NCBI RefSeq assembly: GCF_900475935.1
Contig: NZ_LS483431.1
Coordinates: 1,116,001 to 1,180,000 of the forward strand
DNA from: Campylobacter fetus subsp. fetus
GTDB lineage: Bacteria; Campylobacterota; Campylobacteria; Campylobacterales; Campylobacteraceae
Direction: 5' to 3'
Length of the DNA stretch: 64,000 bases
Below are positions 38,243 through 47,669 of this stretch, one piece after another. Below the pieces are notes generated by a model that saw only the letters and a program-made list of their open reading frames with translations, did no database searches and was not told the origin of the DNA. Each line of letters begins with the position of its first letter. Within the stretch, counting starts at the first letter, position 1. Made by a program: the position numbers and the translations under genes.

Positions 38243-40070
38243 TCAAGCCGCTCAGTCCCAAATTACCCAAAAAGACGAGAAAAAAGAGGAGAAAAAAGAC
38301 CTCAAATCAGAGATCTCGTCTAAAACTATATTTAAAAAAGACGTCATACAAAACGCAGATATACCTCTTTCAAAGCTTGATTTAGAATTAAATAAACTAA
38401 CTAACAAACTACTAAACGCTTTAAAAGCAAGCAATGAAGAGGGCGGATATAAGCCAAAAATTTTAGCTGAAGTCAAGATGGCTCAAGTGGCTCCAAATTT
38501 AGCAAAAGATCTAAACGAACTATCAAAAGCACTAAAATCAGAACCGTCTCTTATAAAACTTGCAAATAAACTAGATGAGTTTTTAAAACCTGTTGAGCAT
38601 ATAAAAAATACAAATATGGCTCAAACCATAAAAGATACGGGCATTATGTTAGAAGCTAAAATAGCTCAAAGTTTAAACCCTCAAACTCTGCCCACAAGTA
38701 TAAAAGAGCTTTTAAGTCTTATGAAAAATGTTTCAAATAAGCAGCTTGAAAATAGTTTTTTAAATTTAGCAAAGGATGAAAGTACGGATATAGCAAAAAA
38801 TTTTGAAAATTTAAAAAATATATTGCAAAATGCAAAAGATAAAAATCAACAAATAATCCAAACTTCAAATTTTAAAGGTCTTATAGACACTCATGCGAAA
38901 TTAGAAAATGCGATAAAATACCTAGATAAATTATCAAATTTAATGCAGACAAAAAGTGACAAATTAAATATAAAAAGCGTAGAAGTACAAATGCCAAAAG
39001 TACTAGATCAAATAACGCAAATAGTAAAAAATTCGGAACAAATTTTATCTAAAATTAATTTTGAATTACCGAATTTAAAAGATATTAAAGAGATAAAAAA
39101 CGAGTTTATAAAAACTATAAACAACATAAAAACGGAAATAGAAAATATAAAAAGTAGCTTAAAAAAAGATCATGATATAGCACTAAATAGAGATCCAAAA
39201 CAAATAGCTGCGCAAAAGCTTGATGCAACAACGAAACAAGCTGTTCAAGCAGTACAAAAAGAAGCAGCACCAAATACTCAAATAAACCTTTCAAATTTAA
39301 TAAACTCATTAAGCAGTGAAACATCACAAAATCAAGTAGCAAACATAAATTTATCCATAATGACAAAAGAGATAAGCACTGATGCTAATAGTCTAAATTT
39401 ACAAGAAAAGCTTAATCTAGCCGCTAAAAAACTATCAAACATAATGAACTTTTTTGATAAAAATAGCGTCGATGCAAAAAATAACGTAACTGAAATAAAA
39501 CATCTCTTAAAAGCCGCTTTAAGAGCTGGAAACGACATAGATAAAATCATTCCTTTTGATGAAAACACGAGTTTTAAAAATCTGCAAAACGATATAAAAG
39601 GAGCATTACTAAACATAAAAGAAGCAACCGCTAATCAGCAAAGCTTAAACAATATAAATCAAAACGTAAATCGCTTAATAACTCAAATTGAAATGCATCA
39701 ATTAATAAGCTTTGCTCAAAATTCGGTGCAGACGTATTTGCCGTATACTTGGGATGGATTAGAAAGCAGCACGGTTGCTTTTAAGCATGGTAAAAAGAAT
39801 AAATTCTATGCAAAAATAGATCTTAATTTTATTAAATTTGGATCTATTTCGGTAGTTTTGGGACTATTTGATACGAAATATATAGATATTTCGATATTAA
39901 CCGGTACAGATGAGTTTAAAAATATAATTTTAAGCTCCAGTAAAGAGCTTAAATCAGCCATAACAAATTTAGGACTCATAGTAAGTAGTTTTACGCTTGC
40001 TAACAAATCTAAATTTGAACCATACAATGAAGAAAAAGCATTCGATCTTGGATTCAATGTGAAGGCTTAA
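38223..40070 (+). CDS. FliK-like flagellar hook-length control protein
   Basis: 615 residues: a highly charged N-terminus, a long Lys/Asn/Gln-rich helical middle (about 50-470), and a compact C-terminal domain of about 125 residues (from about LISFAQNSVQTYLPYTW). That layout and the beta-rich C-terminus fit the Flg_hook (FliK C-terminal) family, whose members measure hook length and switch export specificity at FlhB. The next gene encodes an FlhB C-terminal paralogue, which supports this. It is not the main Campylobacter fliK as I recall it (Cj0849c-like), so its exact role is open. Confidence 0.65.
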   Translation: MIITNNNQAAQSQITQKDEKKEEKKDLKSEISSKTIFKKDVIQNADIPLSKLDLELNKLTNKLLNALKASNEEGGYKPKILAEVKMAQVAPNLAKDLNELSKALKSEPSLIKLANKLDEFLKPVEHIKNTNMAQTIKDTGIMLEAKIAQSLNPQTLPTSIKELLSLMKNVSNKQLENSFLNLAKDESTDIAKNFENLKNILQNAKDKNQQIIQTSNFKGLIDTHAKLENAIKYLDKLSNLMQTKSDKLNIKSVEVQMPKVLDQITQIVKNSEQILSKINFELPNLKDIKEIKNEFIKTINNIKTEIENIKSSLKKDHDIALNRDPKQIAAQKLDATTKQAVQAVQKEAAPNTQINLSNLINSLSSETSQNQVANINLSIMTKEISTDANSLNLQEKLNLAAKKLSNIMNFFDKNSVDAKNNVTEIKHLLKAALRAGNDIDKIIPFDENTSFKNLQNDIKGALLNIKEATANQQSLNNINQNVNRLITQIEMHQLISFAQNSVQTYLPYTWDGLESSTVAFKHGKKNKFYAKIDLNFIKFGSISVVLGLFDTKYIDISILTGTDEFKNIILSSSKELKSAITNLGLIVSSFTLANKSKFEPYNEEKAFDLGFNVKA

Positions 40071-40071
40071 A

Positions 40072-40335
40072 ATGGCGAAAATTAAAAAAGCTGTGGCTTT
40101 AGGATATAATAAAAAAAGAGACAACGCTCCAAAAGTACTAGCATCTGGAAAAGGTGAGATGGCTAGCAAAATCATAGAAGAAGCTCAAAAACATAAAATA
40201 CCTATAAAAGAGGATTCGGACCTTGTAGAGATACTCAGCAAAATAGATATAAACCAAGAAATTCCACCGAATTTATACAAAGCGGTAGCTGAAGTATTTA
40301 GCTTTTTATATAGAGCAACAAAGACAAAAAACTAA
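40072..40335 (+). CDS. flhX: FlhX, FlhB C-terminal-domain paralogue
   Basis: 87 residues matching only the cytoplasmic C-terminal part of FlhB after its NPTH cleavage site (AVALGYNKKRDNAPKVLASGKGEMASKIIEEA, in part). FlhX proteins can substitute for the cleaved FlhB fragment in H. pylori and Campylobacter. The ATG lies two bases after the FliK-like gene, with GAAGG upstream. It converges on mrdA with a one-base gap and no terminator between. Confidence 0.9.
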   Translation: MAKIKKAVALGYNKKRDNAPKVLASGKGEMASKIIEEAQKHKIPIKEDSDLVEILSKIDINQEIPPNLYKAVAEVFSFLYRATKTKN

Positions 40336-40336
40336 A

Positions 40337-42145
40337 CTATTTTATCTCTTTCTTTATGTATTTTTGATCTATATAACCCATATCTAGCAACTTATTATAA
40401 ATTTTAGCTACAATAGGTCCCCCGGCACTTCCTCCGCTACTACCGTGCTCTACCAAAACAGTAACTACAAACTGCGGATCTTCATATGGCCCATAAGTAG
40501 TAATCCACGCGTGAGATCTCTCATAGCGTTTCATCTCAGACTCTTTCATTCTAGTTTTCTCGCTTTGAGATATTCCTACTACTTGCGCCGTTCCTGTTTT
40601 TGCTCCAAGAGATATTTTAGACGCACTTAAAGCTCTAAAACCAGTTCCGCCCTGAACATTTGCAACCTCATACATACCGCGCCTAATATATTTTAGATAT
40701 GATTTTTCTTGCGGGGTTAAGATATCTTTAGTTTTCCACTCTACGATCTCACCATCTATGCTATGCAAAAAGTGTGGCGTCATATCAACACCAGAAGCAA
40801 AGATAGCAGTATCTCTTGCTACTTGCACAGGAGTAGCCAAAAAGCTTCCTTGACCAATAGACGTGTTTAACGTATCTCCTTGATACCAAGGCTCTTTTGA
40901 TTTTGTTCTTTTCCAATCTTTATTTGGAACTATACCTATATACTCATTTGGAAGATCAATTCCACTTCTAACGCCAAATCCGTATTTCTCCAAAACAGGA
41001 GCGATAATATCGATGCCTACTTTATACGAACCTCTATAAAAATATGTATCGCAACTCTCTTTTAAAGCTTCGACTATAGTCATATTTACATAACCGTAAT
41101 TTTTCCAGTTACGAAATTTCCTGCCGCCAAGTTCAAAATACGGATCACACATTATCTTTGTAGTAGGATCTATCTTCCCGCTATCAAAAAACGCCATTCC
41201 CATAGCCATTTTGACAACGCTTCCTGGAGGATATAGAGAATTTACTAATTTGTTGGTAAACGGATGATCTAAATTATTTATAATGGCATCCCACTCTTTT
41301 TGAGTTATCCCTGTTACAAATGGATTTAAATCATACTCCGGGAAACTTCCTGCAGCTAAAATAGCACCATCTTTAAGGCTCATCACTACCACTGCTCCGG
41401 AGTCTTTATTAAATGCTTCAGTAACATACTGCTGCAACTCTGATTCTAAAGTAAGAGTTATATCTTTACTAGTAGCTGGCGAATATGATACCTCTTCAAC
41501 TTCTTGATTGAGCGCGGTAACTTTGGTTTTTCTCTCCCCCCTGCTGCCTTGTAAAATTTGATTATAATATCTCTCAACACCGCTTCTTCCGGTATAATTT
41601 GTAAGCTTAGTCAGCTCATCGGTTTCTACATCTTTTTGGTTTGCTCTGCCGACATATCCTATAACATGGCTTGCTAAATTATTAAACGGATAATGACGCT
41701 TACTAGCTGGTTTAATCATGATATTTTCTCTTAAACTCAGCTTCGCAAAATGAGGAATCATACTATCATAATCTACAAATTCAATGACTTCTACAAAGTC
41801 TTGATTGTATGGAGAGTCGTTTTTTAAATACTCTTTTTTTAATTTTGTAACATTTAAATCCGTAAAAGTATGAGTTAAAATTTTTAGCTCTTCATCTAAA
41901 ACTTTCTCATTTTTTCTTAAGTGAGGCTTTACTAACACTGAAAAACCAAGCCTATTTACGGCTAACGGTTTTCCTTTTATATCAAAGACTTGCCCTCTAA
42001 CAGGAGCTATAAGCTCAGTTTTAATAGCGTTTTTTTCAGCTATTTCTTCATAATATTCATTTGATTTTATACTTAAATAATATATTCTAACAAGCAAAAT
42101 AGTCCATACTAAAATCAAGATAGCATAAACAATACGCATTCTCAT
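40337..42145 (-). CDS. mrdA: Penicillin-binding protein 2 (peptidoglycan transpeptidase)
   Basis: Elongation-specific transpeptidase, 602 residues. N-terminal membrane anchor (about 6-25), dimerisation domain, then the transpeptidase domain: nucleophile S309 and K312 in PPGSVVKM, SCD in ESCDTYFY, and KTG in GAKTGTAQV. Two Met codons lie at the start (MRMR); the first overlaps the upstream gene by four bases and is used here. It works with MreBCD/RodA in cell elongation. Confidence 0.95.
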   Translation of the reverse strand: MRMRIVYAILILVWTILLVRIYYLSIKSNEYYEEIAEKNAIKTELIAPVRGQVFDIKGKPLAVNRLGFSVLVKPHLRKNEKVLDEELKILTHTFTDLNVTKLKKEYLKNDSPYNQDFVEVIEFVDYDSMIPHFAKLSLRENIMIKPASKRHYPFNNLASHVIGYVGRANQKDVETDELTKLTNYTGRSGVERYYNQILQGSRGERKTKVTALNQEVEEVSYSPATSKDITLTLESELQQYVTEAFNKDSGAVVVMSLKDGAILAAGSFPEYDLNPFVTGITQKEWDAIINNLDHPFTNKLVNSLYPPGSVVKMAMGMAFFDSGKIDPTTKIMCDPYFELGGRKFRNWKNYGYVNMTIVEALKESCDTYFYRGSYKVGIDIIAPVLEKYGFGVRSGIDLPNEYIGIVPNKDWKRTKSKEPWYQGDTLNTSIGQGSFLATPVQVARDTAIFASGVDMTPHFLHSIDGEIVEWKTKDILTPQEKSYLKYIRRGMYEVANVQGGTGFRALSASKISLGAKTGTAQVVGISQSEKTRMKESEMKRYERSHAWITTYGPYEDPQFVVTVLVEHGSSGGSAGGPIVAKIYNKLLDMGYIDQKYIKKEIK

Positions 42146-42630
42146 AATACTCTTTCCTTAAAAAGAAGTATAGCTATAACAGATTCAACAACTATATAAA
42201 TAAGATATTCATAACTTATCCAAAGTCGCGGTTGATTTAAAATATATAAGATTAAATTGCTCATCAAAAGAGTTCCTATATATCCACTAAAAATAAATAT
42301 AATAAGCAGACATTGTCTCCATTTCATATTTACTTTTAGCCAATCATGTATAAAATAGTAAAATATCAAAAAATTTAAAATTGTAGAAAATAGCTCAAAT
42401 CCATGTATCTGCTCAGCAAAAATAAGAAATAAAATAGCCAGATACCATCTCTTATCAAAGTTATTCATATTTCTTTCGCTCTCATTTTTGAGTATAACTA
42501 TATAGGCAAAAAATAACCCGATAAAAGGCGGCACTATGTGGCTAGTAGAACTTAGTATTTCATAAGCTATAAGCATAGCACAAAATACAATAAATCTTAA
42601 AGATAGTAAATTAACGCTATTTCGTTGCAT
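42142..42630 (-). CDS. Integral membrane protein, possibly MreD-like
   Basis: About 162 residues with five hydrophobic helices and few charges. The size and location directly before mrdA are what one would expect of MreD, but I see no sequence signature that proves it. Start is uncertain: ATG at 42630 or 42648, both without a strong ribosome-binding site and inside the acetyltransferase gene. Confidence 0.6.
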   Translation of the reverse strand: MQRNSVNLLSLRFIVFCAMLIAYEILSSTSHIVPPFIGLFFAYIVILKNESERNMNNFDKRWYLAILFLIFAEQIHGFELFSTILNFLIFYYFIHDWLKVNMKWRQCLLIIFIFSGYIGTLLMSNLILYILNQPRLWISYEYLIYIVVESVIAILLFKERVL

Positions 42631-43055
42631 ACTGGAAAATGTTTGCATTTGATACAATCGGCCCAAATTTTTTGAGCCGGAAGCTTCTCTTTTGATATCT
42701 CATTAAAACCTAATTTTTCAAAAAAACTTTTTTGATAAGTCAATGTAAAAACCTGCTCAATTTCTAAGTCATTAGCTTCTTTTAAGAGCTCTTTTACAAG
42801 CCCGCCTCCTATGCCTTGACCTCTTAAATTCTCTTTTATAACAAGGCTTCTTACTTCAGCTAAATTTGAAGCATGAATGTGAAGCGCACTATAACCGACT
42901 AACTCATCATCTTTATAAGCAAGCGTATATGAACGGATATTAGTAGCTATTTCATCATCATTTCTAGATAAAATTATTCCGTTTTCTATCTCTTTTTTCA
43001 CTATGGATTGCATAAGAGGTATGTTTTTTAATTTTGCTTTTTTATATGTTATCAT
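42597..43055 (-). CDS. GNAT N-acetyltransferase, ArgA-like short form
   Basis: 152 residues of one GNAT domain. The acetyl-CoA loop is VIKENLRGQGIGGGL, preceded by the AEVRSL strand. A C-terminal Cys cluster (CIKCKHFPVC) and a LPAQKIWADC lead-in resemble single-domain N-acetylglutamate synthases. That would place it at the first step of arginine synthesis, but protein or small-molecule acetylation is possible. It overlaps the membrane-protein gene by about 34 bases. Confidence 0.75.
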   Translation of the reverse strand: MITYKKAKLKNIPLMQSIVKKEIENGIILSRNDDEIATNIRSYTLAYKDDELVGYSALHIHASNLAEVRSLVIKENLRGQGIGGGLVKELLKEANDLEIEQVFTLTYQKSFFEKLGFNEISKEKLPAQKIWADCIKCKHFPVCNEIALIYYL

Positions 43056-43061
43056 TGAAAC

Positions 43062-43658
43062 CTACAGTCCAAAAACACTATTATATATAGTTTCACTGGC
43101 TTTGTCTATACCGGTTTTTTTTGTACTAGATACCAAAATAGCAGAACTATCCATCTTTAATACTTTTGATCTTTCGCTCTGATTTAGCTTATCGCATTTT
43201 GTGTATAAATTTAAAATCTTTTGATCATTTCTTATAAATTCATTAAGATAAACACCTAAATTCTCATCTTTTTCTAAATTTGCATGTCTAGAGTCAACTA
43301 AATGAACAAAAGTTTTTATATTAATTCTATTTTTTAAAAACTCATCTAAATTTTTCTGCCATGCGCTATAAAGACTTTTGCTTACTTTAGCATAACCAAA
43401 CCCCGGTAAATCTACAAATATAATAGGTATTTTTTGTCCATCATTATCAAAAATTACTTCAAAAAAGTTTATCAGCTGAGTTTTTCCCGGAATAGAACTG
43501 GACTTTGCCAAACCTTGATGATTTGTAAGGGCATTTATTATAGAACTCTTACCAACATTGCTACGCCCTAAAAATGCGACTTCGCTGATACCAAAATCAG
43601 GAGCGTCCAAAGAATTTACAGATGACGTAAGAAACTTAGCGCTTACTATCCTTATCAC
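43062..43658 (-). CDS. engB: Ribosome-biogenesis GTPase EngB (YsxC)
   Basis: 198 residues; G1 GRSNVGKSS, G3 VDLPGFGYAKVS, G4 TKCDKL and G5 SSTKKTGI. EngB helps mature the 50S subunit. The start is GTG with a weak GAGG. It lies three bases after lptA. Confidence 0.95.
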   Translation of the reverse strand: MIRIVSAKFLTSSVNSLDAPDFGISEVAFLGRSNVGKSSIINALTNHQGLAKSSSIPGKTQLINFFEVIFDNDGQKIPIIFVDLPGFGYAKVSKSLYSAWQKNLDEFLKNRINIKTFVHLVDSRHANLEKDENLGVYLNEFIRNDQKILNLYTKCDKLNQSERSKVLKMDSSAILVSSTKKTGIDKASETIYNSVFGL

Positions 43659-43661
43659 GTT

Positions 43662-44129
43662 TTATTTATCCTCTACTTGAAATATCAATTTTACCGGCTT
43701 TTTATCTTTGCTACTTACTTTATATGTTCCATCGCCTTGATTTACAACGATCTCATCGCCATATACTTTTTTATCGGTCTGCTCTTCATGTAAATATGCA
43801 TCTCCGCTCAATGTATAAGTTTTTTTTAACGGCTCATATATAAGTATATTTCCGCTGCCGTTATAATTTTTTTTATTTAAAATAGCTTTAAATTTAGCAT
43901 TTCCGGTAGCAACATACTTAATAGGCTGTCTTTTAATATCAAAATATATCTTTACGCTATTAGAAGTTAAAGTATCATAACTTCCTTTTTTTATAACAAC
44001 ATTGCCTTTTAGATCACTGGTTAGTGACTTCTCATCGGCAAAAAAATTATCGGCAGTTACTTCTACTTGCTCGGCATTTAAACCAATAGTAAAAAAACAT
44101 AAAATTAAAACTATTTTTCGTAAAACCAT
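43662..44129 (-). CDS. lptA: LptA, periplasmic LPS transport protein
   Basis: 155 residues with a Sec signal (MVLRKIVLILCFFTIGLNA) and an OstA-type beta-jellyroll (VTADNFFADEKSLTSDLKGN, repeated beta units). It forms the periplasmic LPS bridge between LptC and LptD. The start overlaps lptC by 19 bases. The lptA-lptC-kdsC order links LPS export to Kdo synthesis. Confidence 0.9.
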   Translation of the reverse strand: MVLRKIVLILCFFTIGLNAEQVEVTADNFFADEKSLTSDLKGNVVIKKGSYDTLTSNSVKIYFDIKRQPIKYVATGNAKFKAILNKKNYNGSGNILIYEPLKKTYTLSGDAYLHEEQTDKKVYGDEIVVNQGDGTYKVSSKDKKPVKLIFQVEDK

Positions 44130-44644
44130 CCCTTTACCTTTTGTGCATATATCGTATTATCCATCATATCGTAAATTACGCTTTGACCTACTATAGTATC
44201 TGCGTTTTGAGTTATTTTAAAAGGCACATTGCTATTTATAATTTTTGCTTTAGAATCATAGACAATTTCCTCTGAGTCATATCTTAATCCGGTTATTAAA
44301 TTTCTATAAATTGCACTATTTTTTAAAGTTATATTATCATCTTTTAATATAGCTAATTTTGAACTCAAAGAGTGAGTGTAATCTCCTCTTAAAAACAACC
44401 CGCTGAAACTATTTAAAAGATCATAAGTTTCATATCTTGTGACATCACTAGCTTCATATCTTCCATATACTAAAGTAGAATTTAATTCATAGCTAACAAC
44501 ATTACTAGCTTGCATATTGGCCACTTTTAGCTCATTTTTATATATATTTGCCGAGTACGGAGTTTGCAACATCAAAAACACCATACTTACACTAAAAAGA
44601 GCGATCACAAAATAGAATATTTTTATAACCAACGCTTCATCCAC
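44111..44644 (-). CDS. lptC: LptC, inner-membrane LPS transport protein
   Basis: 177 residues: a single N-terminal membrane anchor (VIKIFYFVIALFSVSMVFLM) and a periplasmic beta-jellyroll domain of LptC type (VYGRYEASDVTRYETYDLL). It accepts LPS from LptBFG and passes it to LptA. The start is GTG; it lies inside kdsC with an overlap of 22 bases, so coupling is likely. Confidence 0.85.
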   Translation of the reverse strand: MDEALVIKIFYFVIALFSVSMVFLMLQTPYSANIYKNELKVANMQASNVVSYELNSTLVYGRYEASDVTRYETYDLLNSFSGLFLRGDYTHSLSSKLAILKDDNITLKNSAIYRNLITGLRYDSEEIVYDSKAKIINSNVPFKITQNADTIVGQSVIYDMMDNTIYAQKVKGWFYEK

Positions 44645-45111
44645 TCATCTTTTAAATTTAAACGCTCTATTAATATATCTATCATCTCCCTAACAGCACC
44701 GTAACCACCTTTTTTGCTAAGTTCTATATCTGTTTGCAGAGAGTTATGAGCATCTATAGGCTTAAAACTGATGGCTACTTTAGAAAGTAATTTCATGTCA
44801 TTTAAATCATCTCCTATAGCAGCAGCATTCCCCCAGCTAAATCCTTCTAACTTTAAAATTTGATCTGCTTGAGCAAGTTTATCTTTTACTCCTTGAAAAC
44901 AGTATTTTATACCAAGTTCTTTTGCCCTATTTTCGACTATAAGTGATCTTTTACCAGTTATGATGGCTGAGATTTTACCTAGTTTGTTCCACTGTTCTAT
45001 AGCAAAACCGTCTTTTACGTCAAACCTTTTGAACTCATCGCCGGTATTTGTTTTGTAAATTCCGCCATCGCTAAGACAGCCATCAACATCTAAAAATATA
45101 ATTTCTATCAT
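44623..45111 (-). CDS. kdsC: 3-deoxy-manno-octulosonate-8-phosphatase
   Basis: HAD-family phosphatase releasing Kdo from Kdo-8-P. 162 residues; motif I FLDVDGCLSDGG, motif II IITGK, and motif III/IV IGDDLNDMKLL. It is a tetrameric cap-less HAD by size. It overlaps hisB by four bases. Confidence 0.94.
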   Translation of the reverse strand: MIEIIFLDVDGCLSDGGIYKTNTGDEFKRFDVKDGFAIEQWNKLGKISAIITGKRSLIVENRAKELGIKYCFQGVKDKLAQADQILKLEGFSWGNAAAIGDDLNDMKLLSKVAISFKPIDAHNSLQTDIELSKKGGYGAVREMIDILIERLNLKDEWMKRWL

Positions 45112-45680
45112 AAAACACCTTTTGTACTAGGTGTTCCCATTCTATCATTTTTGCTTATAGCACGTCTAAATGCTACGGCAAAAGCTTTAAAAGTTGCCTC
45201 CGCTATATGATGAGAGTTATCTCCTCTTAGTCTTATTAGATGAAGTGTTATACCTGCATTCATAGCCAAAGCTTGAAAGAATTCTCTTATAAGCTCACTA
45301 TCAAATGTGCCTATTTTTTCATTTAAGCTACTTTCATATACTAGATACGGTCTATTTGACAGATCAATTGCACATTCAACCGCAGCTTCATCCATAACGA
45401 CTATACTATTTCCATATCTCTCAACACAACTAAGGGGATATATACTCTCTTTTATAGCAGATCCTAATACAATACCACAATCCTCAACACTATGATGATC
45501 GTCTATAAAAAGATCTCCTTTACAAACAAGCTTTATATCCATCAACGAATGTTTGCAAAGAGCATTTAACATATGGTCAAAAAATCCTACTCCGGTATCT
45601 ATCTCACATTTGCCGCTTCCATAAATTTCAAGCTCTACGCTAATATCAGTCTCTTTAGTTTCTCTATGTTTTTTTACCAT
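45108..45680 (-). CDS. hisB: Imidazoleglycerol-phosphate dehydratase
   Basis: Histidine biosynthesis enzyme, 190 residues, monofunctional. The two metal-binding motifs are DDHHSVEDCG and NSHHIAEATFKAFA. It lacks the N-terminal HAD phosphatase of the bifunctional enterobacterial form. It sits between rlpA and kdsC, away from hisG, so histidine genes are scattered; I recall C. jejuni having a his cluster instead. Confidence 0.95.
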   Translation of the reverse strand: MVKKHRETKETDISVELEIYGSGKCEIDTGVGFFDHMLNALCKHSLMDIKLVCKGDLFIDDHHSVEDCGIVLGSAIKESIYPLSCVERYGNSIVVMDEAAVECAIDLSNRPYLVYESSLNEKIGTFDSELIREFFQALAMNAGITLHLIRLRGDNSHHIAEATFKAFAVAFRRAISKNDRMGTPSTKGVL

Positions 45681-46463
45681 TTAATTATCCCTTACTATAA
45701 ATGCGCCTTTAAATTTACTAGTGCCTATGAAATCTCTAGCTTCATCTTCGCTTCTAAATCCAGTAAGGAATACTCTATATATAGGTTCTCCCTCTAAGAT
45801 ATAGTTTCTAACCGCGGTTCTATAACCACTTGTTTTATCGTATTGAGTTTTATAGGTATTAGCCCCGTCTCTTTTCCTAAACGCTCCGATTTGTACCATG
45901 AAATTTCCTCCAGAATATGTATGCGTAGTTGCTGATTTATTGCTTGGAGTTTCTATCTTGCCATAAAATCCTAAAACCTCAAGCCTAACAGGAGCAGTGC
46001 CGGCCGCTATCATAGATATATCGTTTGCTGCGGCTTTTGATAGATCTATTATTCTACCTGCTACAAAAGGTCCTCTATCATTTATCCTAACTACCGTAGA
46101 TTTTCCGTTTTTTAAATTTGAAACCTTAACCATAGTGTTCATAGGTAAAGTTTTATGGGCTGCTGTCATAGCGTTCATATTATAACTCTCGCCGTTGCTA
46201 GTCTTTTTGCCATGAAAATTAGGACCGTACCAACTAGCTATACCGCTTGCAGTGTCACCCACTTCAACAACAGTAGGATAGTATGTTTTGCCGTTTATCG
46301 TATAAGGACGCATTGTGGCTTTTTGCATACTTGAGGAATTATTTACTTTATTTGTTTTAAAGTCACTAGTACCTGGATAATAAGGTAAATTTTTTACCAC
46401 CGAACAACCCGTAAAAAATAGGATAGTTATAACTATAATTGAAATTTTATTTAGGTATAACAA
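45681..46463 (-). CDS. rlpA: RlpA-like lytic transglycosylase lipoprotein
   Basis: 260 residues: lipobox LFFTGC with C20, a double-psi beta-barrel ([40 protein letters not shown]) containing the RINDRGPF catalytic motif, and a C-terminal SPOR domain ([14 protein letters not shown]). RlpA cleaves naked glycan strands at septa. The start is TTG with GGAG six bases upstream, within the end of mltD. Confidence 0.9.
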   Translation of the reverse strand: MLYLNKISIIVITILFFTGCSVVKNLPYYPGTSDFKTNKVNNSSSMQKATMRPYTINGKTYYPTVVEVGDTASGIASWYGPNFHGKKTSNGESYNMNAMTAAHKTLPMNTMVKVSNLKNGKSTVVRINDRGPFVAGRIIDLSKAAANDISMIAAGTAPVRLEVLGFYGKIETPSNKSATTHTYSGGNFMVQIGAFRKRDGANTYKTQYDKTSGYRTAVRNYILEGEPIYRVFLTGFRSEDEARDFIGTSKFKGAFIVRDN

Positions 46464-47661
46464 GGCTATCTCCCGCTGCTACTTTAGAATTTTTGATATT
46501 ATTTGCTTTTATTATCTCTTTTACTTCTACATCAAATTTCTTAGATATCCCTATCAAGGTATCGCCTTTTTTTACTTTATAATTTTCAAAAATAGGAGCT
46601 GTATTTTTTGATACAGGGATAATTATCTGAGAATTTGGGCTTAGTTTTGCTATCTCATTGTATTTTTGTATATCTTTAGTACCAACACGCCATTTTGAAG
46701 CTATTTTTGCTATAGTGTCACCTTTTTTTACACTATAAATTTGAAACTTCTGATCGTTGTTGAATGATTTAAAATTTGTAGCAAATAGATCTTTTTTGCC
46801 GATTGGAATATATATATGATACTCTTTTTGATTTGGCGGAGTAAAATCATACCTCAAATGAGTATTGTGCTCTTTTAGTTTTTTTAAGCTAAGACCGATG
46901 CTACTAGCTACCATGGCAAGGCTAGTTCCTCCGGGAACGAAAACCTTTGAAACGCTTATTTGATTTGGTCTATTTAACATTGATGAGTCATTGGATATAA
47001 TAAAATCGCTATCTTCTGCTATATTTGCTGCTAGTAAAATTTTTCTTATAAAAAGCCTTGTTTCTAATGATAGATATTTTTTATCAGGATCTATAAGTAC
47101 GCTAAGCTCATCTGTACCTGCTTTTTGTATAGCCTGTTTTACTCTTACTTCACCGCTATTATAAGCCATTATAGCAAGGTACCATTTACCAAACTGATCT
47201 TTTAATCTTTTTAAGTATTGCACTGCAGCCAAAGTTGAAGCCACCGGATCACGTCTTTCATCTACGTACTTATCGACTCTAAGTCCATAAAGCTTTGCTG
47301 TTCCTTCCATAAACTGCCACATACCAACGGCTTTTACATTGGAAACAGCTTTATTTGAAAGCCCGCTCTCAACCATAGCTAGATATAAAAACGATTTTGG
47401 CATATCTGTTTTACTTATAAGCTCTTTTAACATAGAGATATGCTTATACTCCTCTTTTATAGTATTTACAAAATCTTTTTTAGCTATATTTGATCTCTCG
47501 GCTTTCATAGCTAGAAAGTGCGGATCTTTCATATATTTTGGGTCTATATCAAGTTCTTTTAAGATTCTTAGCTGTGCACTATAATCATCTCTAGTTTGAA
47601 TAAATCCAAAAGCCGAACTATAAGTTAAAAAACATAATAAAATTGCTATAAAAAATCTCAT
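46447..47661 (-). CDS. mltD: Membrane-bound lytic transglycosylase (MltD-like) with LysM
   Basis: 404 residues. Sec signal ([19 protein letters not shown]), a family 1 lytic transglycosylase domain with catalytic Glu in [13 protein letters not shown] and the [13 protein letters not shown] motif, and the [13 protein letters not shown] segment. Two LysM domains follow ([16 protein letters not shown] and [14 protein letters not shown]). It has a good AAGGAG upstream of the ATG. Confidence 0.92.
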   Translation of the reverse strand: MRFFIAILLCFLTYSSAFGFIQTRDDYSAQLRILKELDIDPKYMKDPHFLAMKAERSNIAKKDFVNTIKEEYKHISMLKELISKTDMPKSFLYLAMVESGLSNKAVSNVKAVGMWQFMEGTAKLYGLRVDKYVDERRDPVASTLAAVQYLKRLKDQFGKWYLAIMAYNSGEVRVKQAIQKAGTDELSVLIDPDKKYLSLETRLFIRKILLAANIAEDSDFIISNDSSMLNRPNQISVSKVFVPGGTSLAMVASSIGLSLKKLKEHNTHLRYDFTPPNQKEYHIYIPIGKKDLFATNFKSFNNDQKFQIYSVKKGDTIAKIASKWRVGTKDIQKYNEIAKLSPNSQIIIPVSKNTAPIFENYKVKKGDTLIGISKKFDVEVKEIIKANNIKNSKVAAGDSLVIPK

Positions 47662-47669
47662 TGAACTCC

